Shown piece after piece: positions 26,958 through 35,556 of a DNA stretch of 40,030 nucleotides; position 1 is the first letter of the stretch, and every line of letters begins with the position of its first letter. Made by a program: the position numbers and the translations under genes. The notes beneath the pieces were generated by a model. That model saw only the letters and a list, made by a program, of their open reading frames with translations. It was not told the origin of the DNA and searched no databases. This DNA comes from Helicobacter valdiviensis (GTDB lineage: Bacteria; Campylobacterota; Campylobacteria; Campylobacterales; Helicobacteraceae): the NCBI RefSeq assembly GCF_003245365.1, contig NZ_NBIU01000019.1:1-40030 (forward strand). Direction: 5' to 3'.

Positions 26958-28218
26958 TTTCTTTTACCCACCCTATTTTTCCATCTTCTAAAACTATTTT
27001 ATAATAACCTCTTTTTTGCGTAATCACATCTACTTTTAAAGTCCCTGTTGTTTGCAGGATTATTGTTGAATTATAAGTAGGTTGGATACGCACTATTGCA
27101 TTGGGGATTAAAGTTGCTGAAGTTCTAATAGAGAGAATATAGACTATTCCTACAAGCGGCAAAATAGCAAAAATAATAAAAATCCACTTTCTTTTATAAA
27201 AATACAGTCCTAAAAATAACAATGCCACCACAATAAGTATTAAAATTTGATAAATTTGGTAATTATTCTTAGGTTTAATATCGCTTTGCGTGCTTACTCT
27301 ATCATCTTCTGGTAAATTTGGAACTTTTAATTCTGCATAAGAAGATTTCTCTGTATTAAAATATTCAAAAGAAATTTCTTCTAATTCTTTTGAGACAATC
27401 ACATAGTAAAAAACTTCCATATTAGAGATATCACCACTTTTACTTTCAATCCCTTGTTGCTTGTATTGTTTTAGCTTAAAATCTAGTAAATTTCCCACCT
27501 TGCTTTTTAACTGAAATACAGCAAGATTATTATTTTCATCATAAGAAGTGATTTTTGTGTCTTTAATAATAAGTTCTTGTGCAATTACTGAAGAAAAATT
27601 AGATTTTTCCAAATTAATTGCCTTTCCGCTTATACCCTTTAAAACTTCTTTGGCTTCCCCTTCTTTAGTGTTTAACGTAATACTAATATCTGGGATTTTA
27701 TAGTTTGGTTGTTTGATTTTAAGATAATAAGTATTTGTTAATGTTCCATCCCCTTGAATGCTCCAATTTTGATCTTTATTTAAAACCTCTATAGAAGTTT
27801 CATTGCTAAAATCTACCACAATGGTATTATAAGAAGAAAACGCCATCACCCTAACTTCATAAGGCACAATTTGATTGACATACAAAATCGCACTAGGAGG
27901 ATTTAACAAATCTACATAAAGCAACTTTGAGGCTATTAGAGGATTAGGAACAAATTGTTCTTTTTGAGGATTTTTCACACTAGGATTTAACAAATCCTCC
28001 CCAAACTCTCCTTTACTCTCCACCTCTTTTTCTTCTATAAGAGGTGTATTTTTTGTATTTTGCTCCTGCAAAATCTCTGCTTGTTTGAAAGTATTTTGCC
28101 CAGATTCTTTGTGTTCATAGTTTGGATTATAATTGCTTGCAGGGGTTTGTGGAAACATTTGCGTTTCTTCTGCAAACATATATGTAAACAAAGCAAGAAA
28201 TAAAATCAAAACCTTCAT
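26941..28218 (-). CDS. Exported membrane protein with C-terminal SH3 domain
   Basis: This 425-residue protein has a signal peptide (residues 1-16, cleavage after MFA), a polar Gln/Glu/Pro-rich linker (20-90), an extended beta-rich domain (about 100-300), two closely spaced membrane helices (322-341 and 345-363) and a bacterial SH3 domain at the end (366-425, ending YKIVLEDGKIGWVKEND). With signal cleavage, the large domain lies in the periplasm, and two helices would return the SH3 domain to that side. The SH3 domain suggests cell-wall binding. The exact function is unknown. It is 6 bases from purQ but seems functionally unrelated to purines. Confidence 0.82.
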   Translation of the reverse strand: MKVLILFLALFTYMFAEETQMFPQTPASNYNPNYEHKESGQNTFKQAEILQEQNTKNTPLIEEKEVESKGEFGEDLLNPSVKNPQKEQFVPNPLIASKLLYVDLLNPPSAILYVNQIVPYEVRVMAFSSYNTIVVDFSNETSIEVLNKDQNWSIQGDGTLTNTYYLKIKQPNYKIPDISITLNTKEGEAKEVLKGISGKAINLEKSNFSSVIAQELIIKDTKITSYDENNNLAVFQLKSKVGNLLDFKLKQYKQQGIESKSGDISNMEVFYYVIVSKELEEISFEYFNTEKSSYAELKVPNLPEDDRVSTQSDIKPKNNYQIYQILILIVVALLFLGLYFYKRKWIFIIFAILPLVGIVYILSIRTSATLIPNAIVRIQPTYNSTIILQTTGTLKVDVITQKRGYYKIVLEDGKIGWVKENDIQN

Positions 28219-28224
28219 AAGACT

Positions 28225-28884
28225 TTATAAAACCCTCATAAAACTTTCAAGCATTTTATATCCGCCACTTTTACCCAACACATTTTCCATAGCTCTTTCT
28301 GGATGAGGCATAAGCCCAAATACATTTTTTTCTTTATTGCAAATTCCTGCAATATTGCTTAAAGAGCCATTAGGGTTTGTTACATATTCTAGCAAGATTT
28401 GATGGTTTTCTCTAAGCTCTTCTAAGCCTTGTGCATCAATAAAATAATTCCCTTCTGCATGTGCTATTGGAATTTCTACAATTTCATCTTTTTGAAATTT
28501 TTCTAAAAACACATTTTGATTATTAACCACTCTTAAAGGCTCTACTTTAGAAATAAAATGCAAATTTTCATTACGCTTCATTGCACCCGGCAATAAGCCA
28601 CTTTCTAGCAAAATCTGAAAACCATTGCATATTCCAAGCACATATCCGCCTTTTTTTGCAAAATCTGCCACTGCCTTCATAATAGGAGAAAAACGCGCAA
28701 TAGCTCCACTTCTTAGATAATCTCCATAACTAAAGCCACCTGGTATTACAACTAATTTTGTGTTTTTAGGCAACTCTTCTTCTTTATGCCATACAATCTG
28801 TGTTTGTGCTCCCAAAAGCTTGAAAGCATACTCCATATCATACTCACAATTGGTTCCTAAAAATTGTAAAATCGCAACACTCAT
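28225..28884 (-). CDS. purQ: FGAM synthase, glutaminase subunit
   Basis: PurQ hydrolyses glutamine and passes ammonia to PurL, with PurS, to turn FGAR into FGAM in de novo purine synthesis. The class I amidotransferase nucleophile is the Cys in GICNGFQ, and the His-Glu pair is in MPHPERA near residue 196. The start MSVAILQFLGTNCEYD and PGGFSYGDYLRSGAIA are diagnostic. The length of 219 fits the small separate PurQ used with PurS. It starts 2 bases after purS. Confidence 0.95.
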   Translation of the reverse strand: MSVAILQFLGTNCEYDMEYAFKLLGAQTQIVWHKEEELPKNTKLVVIPGGFSYGDYLRSGAIARFSPIMKAVADFAKKGGYVLGICNGFQILLESGLLPGAMKRNENLHFISKVEPLRVVNNQNVFLEKFQKDEIVEIPIAHAEGNYFIDAQGLEELRENHQILLEYVTNPNGSLSNIAGICNKEKNVFGLMPHPERAMENVLGKSGGYKMLESFMRVL

Positions 28885-28886
28885 TT

Positions 28887-29123
28887 TTATAGCTTTACCT
28901 CATAATCTTCAATCACTACATTTGCTAGCAATGTTTGGCACATTTGCTCTACTTCTTTTTTAATTTCTTCTTTATCCTCGCCTTTTACTTCTAAAAGTAT
29001 TCTTTTCCCCACACTCACTTCTTCTATATTTTTATGCCCTAGAGAATGCAAAGCGTGACAAATTGCCTTACCTTGAGGATCTAAAACTCCATTTTTTAAT
29101 TTAACAATCACTTCTACTTGCAT
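28887..29123 (-). CDS. purS: FGAM synthase, PurS subunit
   Basis: This 78-residue protein bridges PurQ and the small PurL in the FGAM synthase complex. Family pattern: V-K-L-K-x-G-V-L-D-P-Q-G at the start, HSLGHKNIEEVSVGKR in the middle and NVVIEDYEV at the end. It lies between purC (8-base gap) and purQ (2 bases), the usual purCSQ order in Campylobacterota. Confidence 0.94.
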   Translation of the reverse strand: MQVEVIVKLKNGVLDPQGKAICHALHSLGHKNIEEVSVGKRILLEVKGEDKEEIKKEVEQMCQTLLANVVIEDYEVKL

Positions 29124-29131
29124 ATATTTCC

Positions 29132-29842
29132 CTAATTTAAAATTCTCTTTAAAATTTCTTCATAAGCCATTTTAACATTGCCTAAATCTTGTCTGAATCT
29201 ATCTTTATCTAACTTTTCTTTAGTGTCTTTATCCCAAAACCTACAACTATCTGGAGTAATCTCATCTGCTAAAAGTATTTCTCCTTGGCTATCTATTCCA
29301 AATTCTAGTTTAAAATCCACCAAAATTAGATTTTTTTCATCAAAGAATTTTCTTAAAACCTCATTGACTGCTCTTCCGTTTTCTCTTAGTTTATCTAAAA
29401 CCTCTATAGATTTTGCACAACCTAAAATCAAAGCATGCTCATCATTAATGAGTGGATCTCCTAGTGCATCATCTTTATAATAAAATTCTACTAAAGTAAA
29501 AGGCAATACACTCCCCTCTTTAATACCTAATCTTTTAGAGAGAGAACCTGTTGCTACATTTCTTACAACAACTTCAATAGGAATAATATTTACTTTCTTG
29601 CAAAGCATTTTATCATCGCTTAAAGTTTCTACATAATGTGTTTTAATGCCATTTTGCTCTAAAAGTTTGAAAATTTCTGAAGAAATTTTACAATTTAAAA
29701 TCCCTTTCCCTTGCTCACTTCCCCTTTTTTCAGCATTAAAAGCAGTTAAATCATCTTTAAACTGCGAAACTACTAAATTTGCATCCTCTGTAAAAAAAAG
29801 TTTCTTTCCTTTTCCCTCATACATCATTTCTTTAATTTGCAT
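29132..29842 (-). CDS. purC: SAICAR synthetase
   Basis: This ATP-dependent ligase joins CAIR and aspartate to form SAICAR, the substrate of the PurB encoded at 6375. Diagnostic segments are [38 protein letters not shown] and [12 protein letters not shown]. The length of 236 is normal. Its start overlaps the end of ctpA by 11 bases, so purine synthesis is translationally linked to a protease gene here. Confidence 0.95.
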   Translation of the reverse strand: MQIKEMMYEGKGKKLFFTEDANLVVSQFKDDLTAFNAEKRGSEQGKGILNCKISSEIFKLLEQNGIKTHYVETLSDDKMLCKKVNIIPIEVVVRNVATGSLSKRLGIKEGSVLPFTLVEFYYKDDALGDPLINDEHALILGCAKSIEVLDKLRENGRAVNEVLRKFFDEKNLILVDFKLEFGIDSQGEILLADEITPDSCRFWDKDTKEKLDKDRFRQDLGNVKMAYEEILKRILN

Positions 29843-31139
29843 TGTTTGTTCCTTTAGAATTAATTAATGATAAAGTTTTAACCACATCAATGGCACTCTT
29901 TAGTTGAATATCATTCATAATTTGTGCTTTTGTGATTTGGTTTGTATTTACTTCAGCTTTCTTAGGCTTATCTTTTGTGATTTTCTCTAGCTCACCTGCT
30001 AAATGTTTTTTGAGATCTGATTCTTTTAAGGTTAGTAAATTATCCTCATTAGGAACAACGCCTGGTTGCACTTCAATATCTGGAGTTACTCCCACTGCCT
30101 GGATTGTTCTACCGCTTGGCAAATAATATCTTGCAATGGTTAGTCTAATGGCTTCTTTTTTCTCTGTAGGTAAAACTACTTGCACGCTTCCTTTACCAAA
30201 AGTTGTTTCACCCACCAAAACTGCTCTTTTATTATCCTGCAATGCACCTGCTACAATTTCACTTGCACTTGCACTTCCATTATTAATCAAGACTGCTAAA
30301 GGCACATCTGCATAAGGAGTTTTAGCATTAGCTTTATATACAACATTCTCATCCTCTACTCTACCTTTTTGAGAAACAATAATTCCTTCTTTTAAGAAAA
30401 TATCGCTTAATCCTACAGCCTGATTTAATAAACCTCCAGGATTATTTCTTAAATCTAACACAATACCTTTTAAATTCTTAATCTTTTTTAGCTCTTCCAA
30501 TACTCTTTTACTAACATTTTTATCAAAAGAAGTTACTCTAACATAAGCATAATCTGTCCCCTCAATACCTTTTACATAAACAGATTCTACTTTGATATTA
30601 TCCCTTACAATATCAAAAACTAAAGGCTTTGGAGTATTTTTTCTCACAATGGTTAATTGCACTTTTGTTTTAGGCTTTCCACGCATTTTATTGACTGCAT
30701 CATCTAGGCTCATACTAAGCGTGCTTTCATCATTAATCTTTAAAATAATATCTCCACTTTTTAAGCCTGCTTTATCACCTGGACTCCCTTCAATAGGAGC
30801 TACAATTGTAATTCCTCCATCTTTTAGAGCAATTGTAATACCAATACCACCAAATTCCCCATTAGTCTGTATCTTTAACTCTTCAAATTTTTTCTCATCT
30901 AAATATGCTGAATGTGCATCAAGATTAGTTAAAAGCCCATCAATAGCTTTATCTACAATCTCATCTAGCGTAAGCTCATCCACATAATAATTCTCAATTG
31001 TCCCAATAACCTTTCTTAGTTTATTGTAAGCATCTAATCTAGAATTTTCCGCATTTTTTGCTTCTGCATAAGCTTGCATGCTTAATGCCAACAACAATAC
31101 TAGAAACCAACCACCAAAATAAGCTCGAATCTGTTTCAT
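29832..31139 (-). CDS. ctpA: C-terminal processing protease (S41)
   Basis: This 435-residue periplasmic serine protease has an N-terminal signal (hydrophobic 9-24, AYA), a PDZ domain at about residues 90-175 ([21 protein letters not shown]) and an S41 domain. The Ser-Asp-Lys catalytic set is Ser291 (NGSASASEI), Asp302 and Lys316 (TFGKGSVQ), with the same spacing as in E. coli Tsp. It would trim or degrade periplasmic and cell-envelope proteins. It is the first gene of the long minus-strand run and overlaps purC by 11 bases. Confidence 0.93.
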   Translation of the reverse strand: MKQIRAYFGGWFLVLLLALSMQAYAEAKNAENSRLDAYNKLRKVIGTIENYYVDELTLDEIVDKAIDGLLTNLDAHSAYLDEKKFEELKIQTNGEFGGIGITIALKDGGITIVAPIEGSPGDKAGLKSGDIILKINDESTLSMSLDDAVNKMRGKPKTKVQLTIVRKNTPKPLVFDIVRDNIKVESVYVKGIEGTDYAYVRVTSFDKNVSKRVLEELKKIKNLKGIVLDLRNNPGGLLNQAVGLSDIFLKEGIIVSQKGRVEDENVVYKANAKTPYADVPLAVLINNGSASASEIVAGALQDNKRAVLVGETTFGKGSVQVVLPTEKKEAIRLTIARYYLPSGRTIQAVGVTPDIEVQPGVVPNEDNLLTLKESDLKKHLAGELEKITKDKPKKAEVNTNQITKAQIMNDIQLKSAIDVVKTLSLINSKGTNNAN

Positions 31140-31293
31140 TCTCTCAACCTAAAAGTAATATAAGCTAAGGATTGTATCTCAATCTCTCTTAAAAAAAATA
31201 TAAGTATGAATTTTTTGCTCTTTTAGCTAAGAAGTCTTTAATTTTAGAAATAAATATTATTGAAGTATAAACTGTTTAGTTGTCTCTATAGAG

Positions 31294-31370
31294 TGGTACG
31301 CCCGGAGGAATTCGAATCCCCGACCTACAGGACCGCAACCTGTTGCTCTATCCAGCTGAGCTACGGACGC
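31294..31370 (-). tRNA. tRNA-Arg (GCG)
   Basis: A 77-base cloverleaf on the minus strand: acceptor GCGTCCG/CGGGCGT (with two wobble pairs), anticodon stem ACAGG/CCTGT with loop TTGCGGT (anticodon GCG), T-loop TTCGAAT, discriminator A and encoded CCA. G34 instead of the A34 usual for the CGN-box tRNA of bacteria would read CGC/CGU without inosine. Confidence 0.95.
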
Positions 31371-31385
31371 ACAAGGGGTAAAAAC

Positions 31386-31461
31386 TGGTGGAGTGTAGGA
31401 GGATCGAACTCCTGACCTCAACGCTGCCAGCGTTGCGCTCTCCCAGCTGAGCTAACACCCC
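31386..31461 (-). tRNA. tRNA-Ala (GGC)
   Basis: A 76-base cloverleaf on the minus strand: acceptor GGGGTGT/ACACTCC, anticodon stem CAACG/CGTTG with loop CTGGCAG (anticodon GGC), T-loop TTCGATC, discriminator A and encoded CCA. It lies 47 bases after coaE and 15 bases before the tRNA-Arg gene, so both may be processed from one transcript. Confidence 0.96.
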
Positions 31462-31508
31462 AAAAGCTACTTTAAGCTTGGGATTTTACCCAAAGGTTTC
31501 TTAATTTT

Positions 31509-32108
31509 TCAATAAATTTTTAAATTTGGCAAATAACTTGTTAAATATTTTTCAATTTGCTCTTGCAATTCCTCTAAAGTTCCTGTATTTTCTATCACAT
31601 AGCTTGCTTTTTTTTTCTTTTCCTCCATAGACATTTGATGAGAAATTTTTAACAATGCCTCTTCTTTGGAACAATGATCGCGTAATATCACACGCTCTAA
31701 TTGTATATTTTGTGGAGCATAAATCAACAAACTCTCTTTAATTTCATAATTTTTTGTTTCAAAAAATAAAGGAATATCAATAAAATAAAAAACTTTTTTT
31801 TCTTCCTCTATTTTAGCAAGTTTTAAAATTTCCTCTTTAATTTTAGGGTGTAATAAAGCCTCTAATTTTTGTTTTTTGTCTTGATTATTAAAAACAATTT
31901 CTCCTAATTTTTTTCTATGGATTTTTCCTTCTTGTAAAATTTCCTTGCCAAATTCTTTTACAATTTCTGCTTGACATTCCTCAAGCTTTAAATGTGCTAT
32001 GCTATCAGCACAAATCACCTTATAGCCATAGAGTTTCAAAAGGGAAGCACTCGTGCTTTTACCGCTTCCTATACCCCCACTAAGCACTATTGCATATTTT
32101 AAACTCAA
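31509..32108 (-). CDS. coaE: Dephospho-CoA kinase
   Basis: This enzyme phosphorylates dephospho-CoA on the ribose 3'-OH, the last step of coenzyme A synthesis. The P-loop GGIGSGKST is at residues 11-19, followed by the family CADSIAH segment and HPKIKEE region, with IDIPLFFET in the lid part. The length of 199 is normal. It overlaps speE by 4 bases, the pair order recalled as HP0831-HP0832 in H. pylori. Confidence 0.93.
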   Translation of the reverse strand: MSLKYAIVLSGGIGSGKSTSASLLKLYGYKVICADSIAHLKLEECQAEIVKEFGKEILQEGKIHRKKLGEIVFNNQDKKQKLEALLHPKIKEEILKLAKIEEEKKVFYFIDIPLFFETKNYEIKESLLIYAPQNIQLERVILRDHCSKEEALLKISHQMSMEEKKKKASYVIENTGTLEELQEQIEKYLTSYLPNLKIY

Positions 32109-32905
32109 TTTTTGGCAATCCCATTTAAAGCATTTTTAATACCTTTTGGCAAGACAAATGCACTTTGGTGCAAAATAGGATGATAATACTCTAAATCCTC
32201 TAGCATATCTGCCCTTTGGAGTGCAATATCTGCTGTTGGATGATATTTTTTAGAAGCTAATAAAAAGCAATTATCCATTCCATAATCTAAAGGCAACACA
32301 AAAGGCATTTTTACCCTAAACTCCTCACACAATAATGCCATTTTTGCCTTAGCATCTTCTATATCCAATAGCAAATGAGGAAGCTCTGTAATCAATATAC
32401 CCTCTTTAGCTAGAATATTTTCCACTCCGCCCTTGCAAGTAAAATCAAAAATAACATCATATTCTTGTTTTCTTTGTGCATTCTGCTCTAAAAATTCTTC
32501 TTTAGTTTGGGGGATATGTCTAAATCTTTTATGTTCCATCACTTCTTTAAAATGAGGGAAAAAGCCCACTAAAGATTCTAAAATCTTCAAATCAAATTGT
32601 AAAAAATCTACCTCTAAAAAATCATATTTTAAAAGCTCATAGGCAAGCTCTAAATTAAAACCTCCAGCTACCAAAACGCGTTTAGGAGTTTCTTTATAAG
32701 AGCAAATACCAATATGCGCTAAAAATTCACTTTTTGCTTTCATAAAACTTTGCAAATACAAATTATCATCAATCTTAGCAATCTGCAAGAAAGTATCGCT
32801 TAGAAAAATTTCTAAATGATGTTTTACGCCTTTTACATCACAAATTTTATTCTTAATAGAATACTCTTGTTGGATTTTATTAGGATAAGTTTTTGAAACC
32901 CACAT
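32105..32905 (-). CDS. speE: Spermidine synthase-like protein
   Basis: This 266-residue protein aligns by eye with H. pylori SpeE (HP0832): start MW-x-S-K..., HHLEIFLSD, SEFLAHIG, VLVAGGFNLELAYELLKYD, FFPHFKEV and MPFVLPL. SpeE transfers an aminopropyl group to putrescine. As in H. pylori, the usual GGGDGG SAM-binding loop is replaced (here VAGGFNLE) and the family's gatekeeper Asp-rich loop is poorly kept, so substrate choice is uncertain. The arginine decarboxylase SpeA at 14669 would supply precursors. Many Campylobacterota make spermidine by the carboxyspermidine route instead. Confidence 0.8.
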   Translation of the reverse strand: MWVSKTYPNKIQQEYSIKNKICDVKGVKHHLEIFLSDTFLQIAKIDDNLYLQSFMKAKSEFLAHIGICSYKETPKRVLVAGGFNLELAYELLKYDFLEVDFLQFDLKILESLVGFFPHFKEVMEHKRFRHIPQTKEEFLEQNAQRKQEYDVIFDFTCKGGVENILAKEGILITELPHLLLDIEDAKAKMALLCEEFRVKMPFVLPLDYGMDNCFLLASKKYHPTADIALQRADMLEDLEYYHPILHQSAFVLPKGIKNALNGIAKN

Positions 32906-33031
32906 TATTAGCCTTTTTATTTTTCCTAAGCGTATTGTATTTTTTGTAAAAAAAACTTTAATTCTTTACAAACTTGCATAAGTTTATACAAAATGAAACA
33001 TAAAAAAATAAATTTTAAGGAAGTTTTCACC

Positions 33032-33060
33032 AAAAAACCCAAATTATCTTTGGGCTTTTT
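33032..33060 (-). terminator. Intrinsic terminator after nrfA
   Basis: On the minus strand GCCCAAA-GATAA-TTTGGGT is followed directly by TTTTTT: a 6-pair stem with a U-run, 13 bases after the nrfA stop codon. It is the clearest terminator in the window. Confidence 0.85.
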
Positions 33061-33066
33061 GATGTA

Positions 33067-34911
33067 TTAATAAGAAGAAGTTTTAGAATCTAACACTTTG
33101 TAGTTATAAGGCTTATTATTCTTATCCCTTTCTAATAATTCTTTTGGAGCAGCTCCATTTACTTCTTCATGGCTATAATAGCGATCTCCTGCTTTTTTAC
33201 CATTCATATCTACTTTATAGTGGATTTCTCCTGGATTTAGCTTTTGAATTTCTTCAAAACCTAGATTAGAAATTTTAAAATCTTTAATTCCATGAGCATT
33301 TGCAATCTCTACTAATTTTGCTTGTCCTAATCTTGCCATATCTAGTGCTTGAAGCAACATTCTTGAAGCTTCTCTTGGGTTGTGGAAACCTGTTGAGTTT
33401 TCAGCACCTACAAAATCTCCTCTCATTTGTCCTTTTCTATGAAGTTCTAAAACTTCTTTTAAAACTGCAGAGATTTTCTTATCATCTGGCTTTCCATTGC
33501 TTTGATATTTATCCATTGCTCCTAGTTTCTCACGCATTACTTTAATATCTTCAATCAAGCTTACAGTTGCATATTCTACACTTCTTAAGTCATAAGCAAT
33601 AGATTGTTGGACATCTAAGATTTGCTTTCTTAATTGCTCCTCGCTTTGAGTGTGGCATGATTTACAAGCCCCATTAATATCTTGTAATGGAGAAGTGATA
33701 TTATGCTGGGTTACCTTTTTAGCTCCTTTTCTTACATAAGGCATATGGCAATCTGCACAACTCACACCATTTGCAGCATGCACCCCACCGCTATAAAGTT
33801 CTGATTCTGGATGTTGGATTTTTAGCATTGGTGCTTTTGTGAATTTATGCTCCCAATCTTGTGGGAATACATCTCTTACTTTTTCATAATATTCATCAAA
33901 CATTTCAATTCTAAAAGGCATTCCTTTTTTCCATTCACCCCATGGGAAAACTAGCTCTAAACCATCTACTTCAATTTCAGTAGGCTCATTACCCTCTCTC
34001 CAAACATCAATTTCATCATAAGTTTTTTGAGTGCCATTCCACCATTTTTTACTTACATCATTAGCAATGGATTCTCCCATAACTTTCACTTTAGTTCCTG
34101 TAGGTTTAAAATAATACTCCACATGGCATTGAGAGCATACTAGAGTTCTCATCTCTTCACGCGTTGCTTTTACACCTGTAACTGGATCTTTTTCATAACC
34201 TCTAAAATCTACTAAAGCATTAATAGCAGCTTGTCTTGTAACTCTTAGTTGCATATCATTTGGATTATGACAATCTGCACAAGTTACACCCATTCTTGTC
34301 CCGCCATGTAAGCCTGTATGATCTTTTACTCCTTCTACTTCTGGAACATTTTTAATCATTGTCCAATATTTAGTAGAGTTAAAAGAAATCCATTTTTCTC
34401 TTTCATTTTCGCCCTTAGAAGCATTTTTCAATAACCAAGGCGTCCAACCACTATGGCAATTCATACAAGCAGTAGGCTGTCCTCCAAAAGCTGCAAAGCC
34501 ATGCGCATTTAAGAAATCTTTGTTATTTCTTGCTGTATCCATTTGATCTGCTTGAACAAAAAAATGTCCTCTTTCTTCATTTGCATCTAAACTAAAAGGG
34601 TAGCCCGCCCAAAGAACTGTAAGTTGAGGATAACGAATAAGCTTTGAATATGCTAAATTTCCACCAAATTCTGTTGGGATAGGTTCTTGAGTTTCTACTT
34701 TTAAATACATATCCAAATAATCTGGGAAATTTTTCCCCCACGCATCAAATGTGGGATTCTCATCACTCATCACTTCAAAGCCCTTTTTAGCTAAGCCTCC
34801 TACTCCTTCTTGCTGTTTTTGATTAATATCAGAATTTAACCAAACTAATCCGGCTAAAACAACCACAGCAATAACAATCAAACCAAGTAATAATGGTGAT
34901 TTCTTTTGCAT
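33067..34911 (-). CDS. nrfA: Ammonia-forming cytochrome c nitrite reductase
   Basis: This periplasmic pentaheme enzyme reduces nitrite to ammonium with six electrons (also NO and hydroxylamine). An N-terminal signal/anchor is at residues 7-25. The heme motifs are CMNCH (149-153), CADCH (211-215), CSQCH (259-263), CADCH (385-389) and CKSCH (416-420). By order the first is the catalytic heme, which is CxxCK in E. coli and Wolinella but CxxCH here, as recalled in C. jejuni. HVEYYF after the third heme carries the active-site Tyr. At 614 residues it is longer than the usual 480-510, with a long C-terminal part. A strong AGGAGG precedes the ATG. It follows nrfH by 15 bases. Confidence 0.95.
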   Translation of the reverse strand: MQKKSPLLLGLIVIAVVVLAGLVWLNSDINQKQQEGVGGLAKKGFEVMSDENPTFDAWGKNFPDYLDMYLKVETQEPIPTEFGGNLAYSKLIRYPQLTVLWAGYPFSLDANEERGHFFVQADQMDTARNNKDFLNAHGFAAFGGQPTACMNCHSGWTPWLLKNASKGENEREKWISFNSTKYWTMIKNVPEVEGVKDHTGLHGGTRMGVTCADCHNPNDMQLRVTRQAAINALVDFRGYEKDPVTGVKATREEMRTLVCSQCHVEYYFKPTGTKVKVMGESIANDVSKKWWNGTQKTYDEIDVWREGNEPTEIEVDGLELVFPWGEWKKGMPFRIEMFDEYYEKVRDVFPQDWEHKFTKAPMLKIQHPESELYSGGVHAANGVSCADCHMPYVRKGAKKVTQHNITSPLQDINGACKSCHTQSEEQLRKQILDVQQSIAYDLRSVEYATVSLIEDIKVMREKLGAMDKYQSNGKPDDKKISAVLKEVLELHRKGQMRGDFVGAENSTGFHNPREASRMLLQALDMARLGQAKLVEIANAHGIKDFKISNLGFEEIQKLNPGEIHYKVDMNGKKAGDRYYSHEEVNGAAPKELLERDKNNKPYNYKVLDSKTSSY

Positions 34912-34926
34912 TTTTACCTCCTAAAA

Positions 34927-35436
34927 TTAAAATCCTCTTTTATGCCCTACGCCTGCATGACATGAAACACATTTTAAAGCGCTATTGTTATGGGGATCTA
35001 GCGTAGGATTTACCACATTGCTTACCATATCACTATGGCAACGCACACAATTATTTTGCACCATATCTTTAGATTTTGGTGTTGCACTTAAGTTTGTAGG
35101 CAAAACATCTAACTTAAATGTAAAAGCATAGGCATGCCCTAAACCACTTTGTGCTTTTGCTACCCATTTTTCTACAAATTCATGGGGCAGATGGCAATCA
35201 TTACAAGTTGCTCTTGGCTTACCTGCAATCTTTTGAGAATGCGATCCTCTTTGGTAGTCGTTATAAACCTCATTCATAATATGGCAATTATTACATGCTT
35301 CACTTTCATTGCTAAAATAAGACATTCCTTTAGCATTATAAAAAGTATATAATCCAAAAATAACGATTATCACACTTAAAGCAAGAAAAAGTATTGCCAA
35401 AAATGAAAGAGGTTTTTTAGAATTTCTACCTTCCAA
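34927..35436 (-). CDS. nrfH: NrfH tetraheme quinol dehydrogenase
   Basis: NrfH anchors NrfA to the inner membrane and passes electrons from menaquinol. The 169-residue NapC/NirT-type protein has one N-terminal helix (11-31) and four heme sites: CNNCH (48-52, followed by Ile-Met54, the CxxCHxM pattern of heme 1), CNDCH (78-82), CVRCH (130-134) and CVSCH (156-160). The start codon is TTG, with AAGGAG six bases upstream. An FNR-type box and a TACAAT -10 lie ahead at class II spacing (35490-35531), so the operon is probably induced at low oxygen or with nitrite. Confidence 0.95.
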   Translation of the reverse strand: MEGRNSKKPLSFLAILFLALSVIIVIFGLYTFYNAKGMSYFSNESEACNNCHIMNEVYNDYQRGSHSQKIAGKPRATCNDCHLPHEFVEKWVAKAQSGLGHAYAFTFKLDVLPTNLSATPKSKDMVQNNCVRCHSDMVSNVVNPTLDPHNNSALKCVSCHAGVGHKRGF

Positions 35437-35489
35437 TTTACGCTCCTTTTTAAAATTTTTGAATCCAGCTTTTTAGATTCAATGGCAAA

Positions 35490-35495
35490 ATTGTA
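35490..35495 (-). promoter_or_regulatory. Predicted -10 of nrfHA
   Basis: TACAAT on the minus strand, 54 bases before the TTG start of nrfH; a start site near 35483 would put the FNR-like box centre at about -41.5. Confidence 0.5.
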
Positions 35496-35517
35496 TTCTT
35501 TTTAAAAAATAATTTCC

Positions 35518-35531
35518 TTGATTTAAGTCAA
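35518..35531 (-). promoter_or_regulatory. FNR/CRP-type operator upstream of nrfHA
   Basis: TTGACTTAAATCAA (minus strand) matches the FNR consensus TTGAT-N4-ATCAA except at one position in one arm. It is centred 29 bases upstream of the TACAAT -10, that is about -41.5, the class II activator position. Which CRP/FNR-family protein of this organism would bind is not shown here. Confidence 0.55.
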
Positions 35532-35556
35532 AAAGTAAATGATTGGCAAATAAATT

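Noticed and set aside
30592-30987. Plus-strand frame of 131 codons opposite ctpA
   Set aside because: Antisense shadow of a clear S41 protease gene.
31606-31616. Run of about nine A (coding strand) in coaE as a phase-variable tract
   Set aside because: coaE is essential and the frame is intact; A/T runs of this length are ordinary in this AT-rich sequence.
33300-33545. Plus-strand leucine-rich frame opposite nrfA
   Set aside because: Shadow of the C-terminal part of nrfA; no ribosome site.
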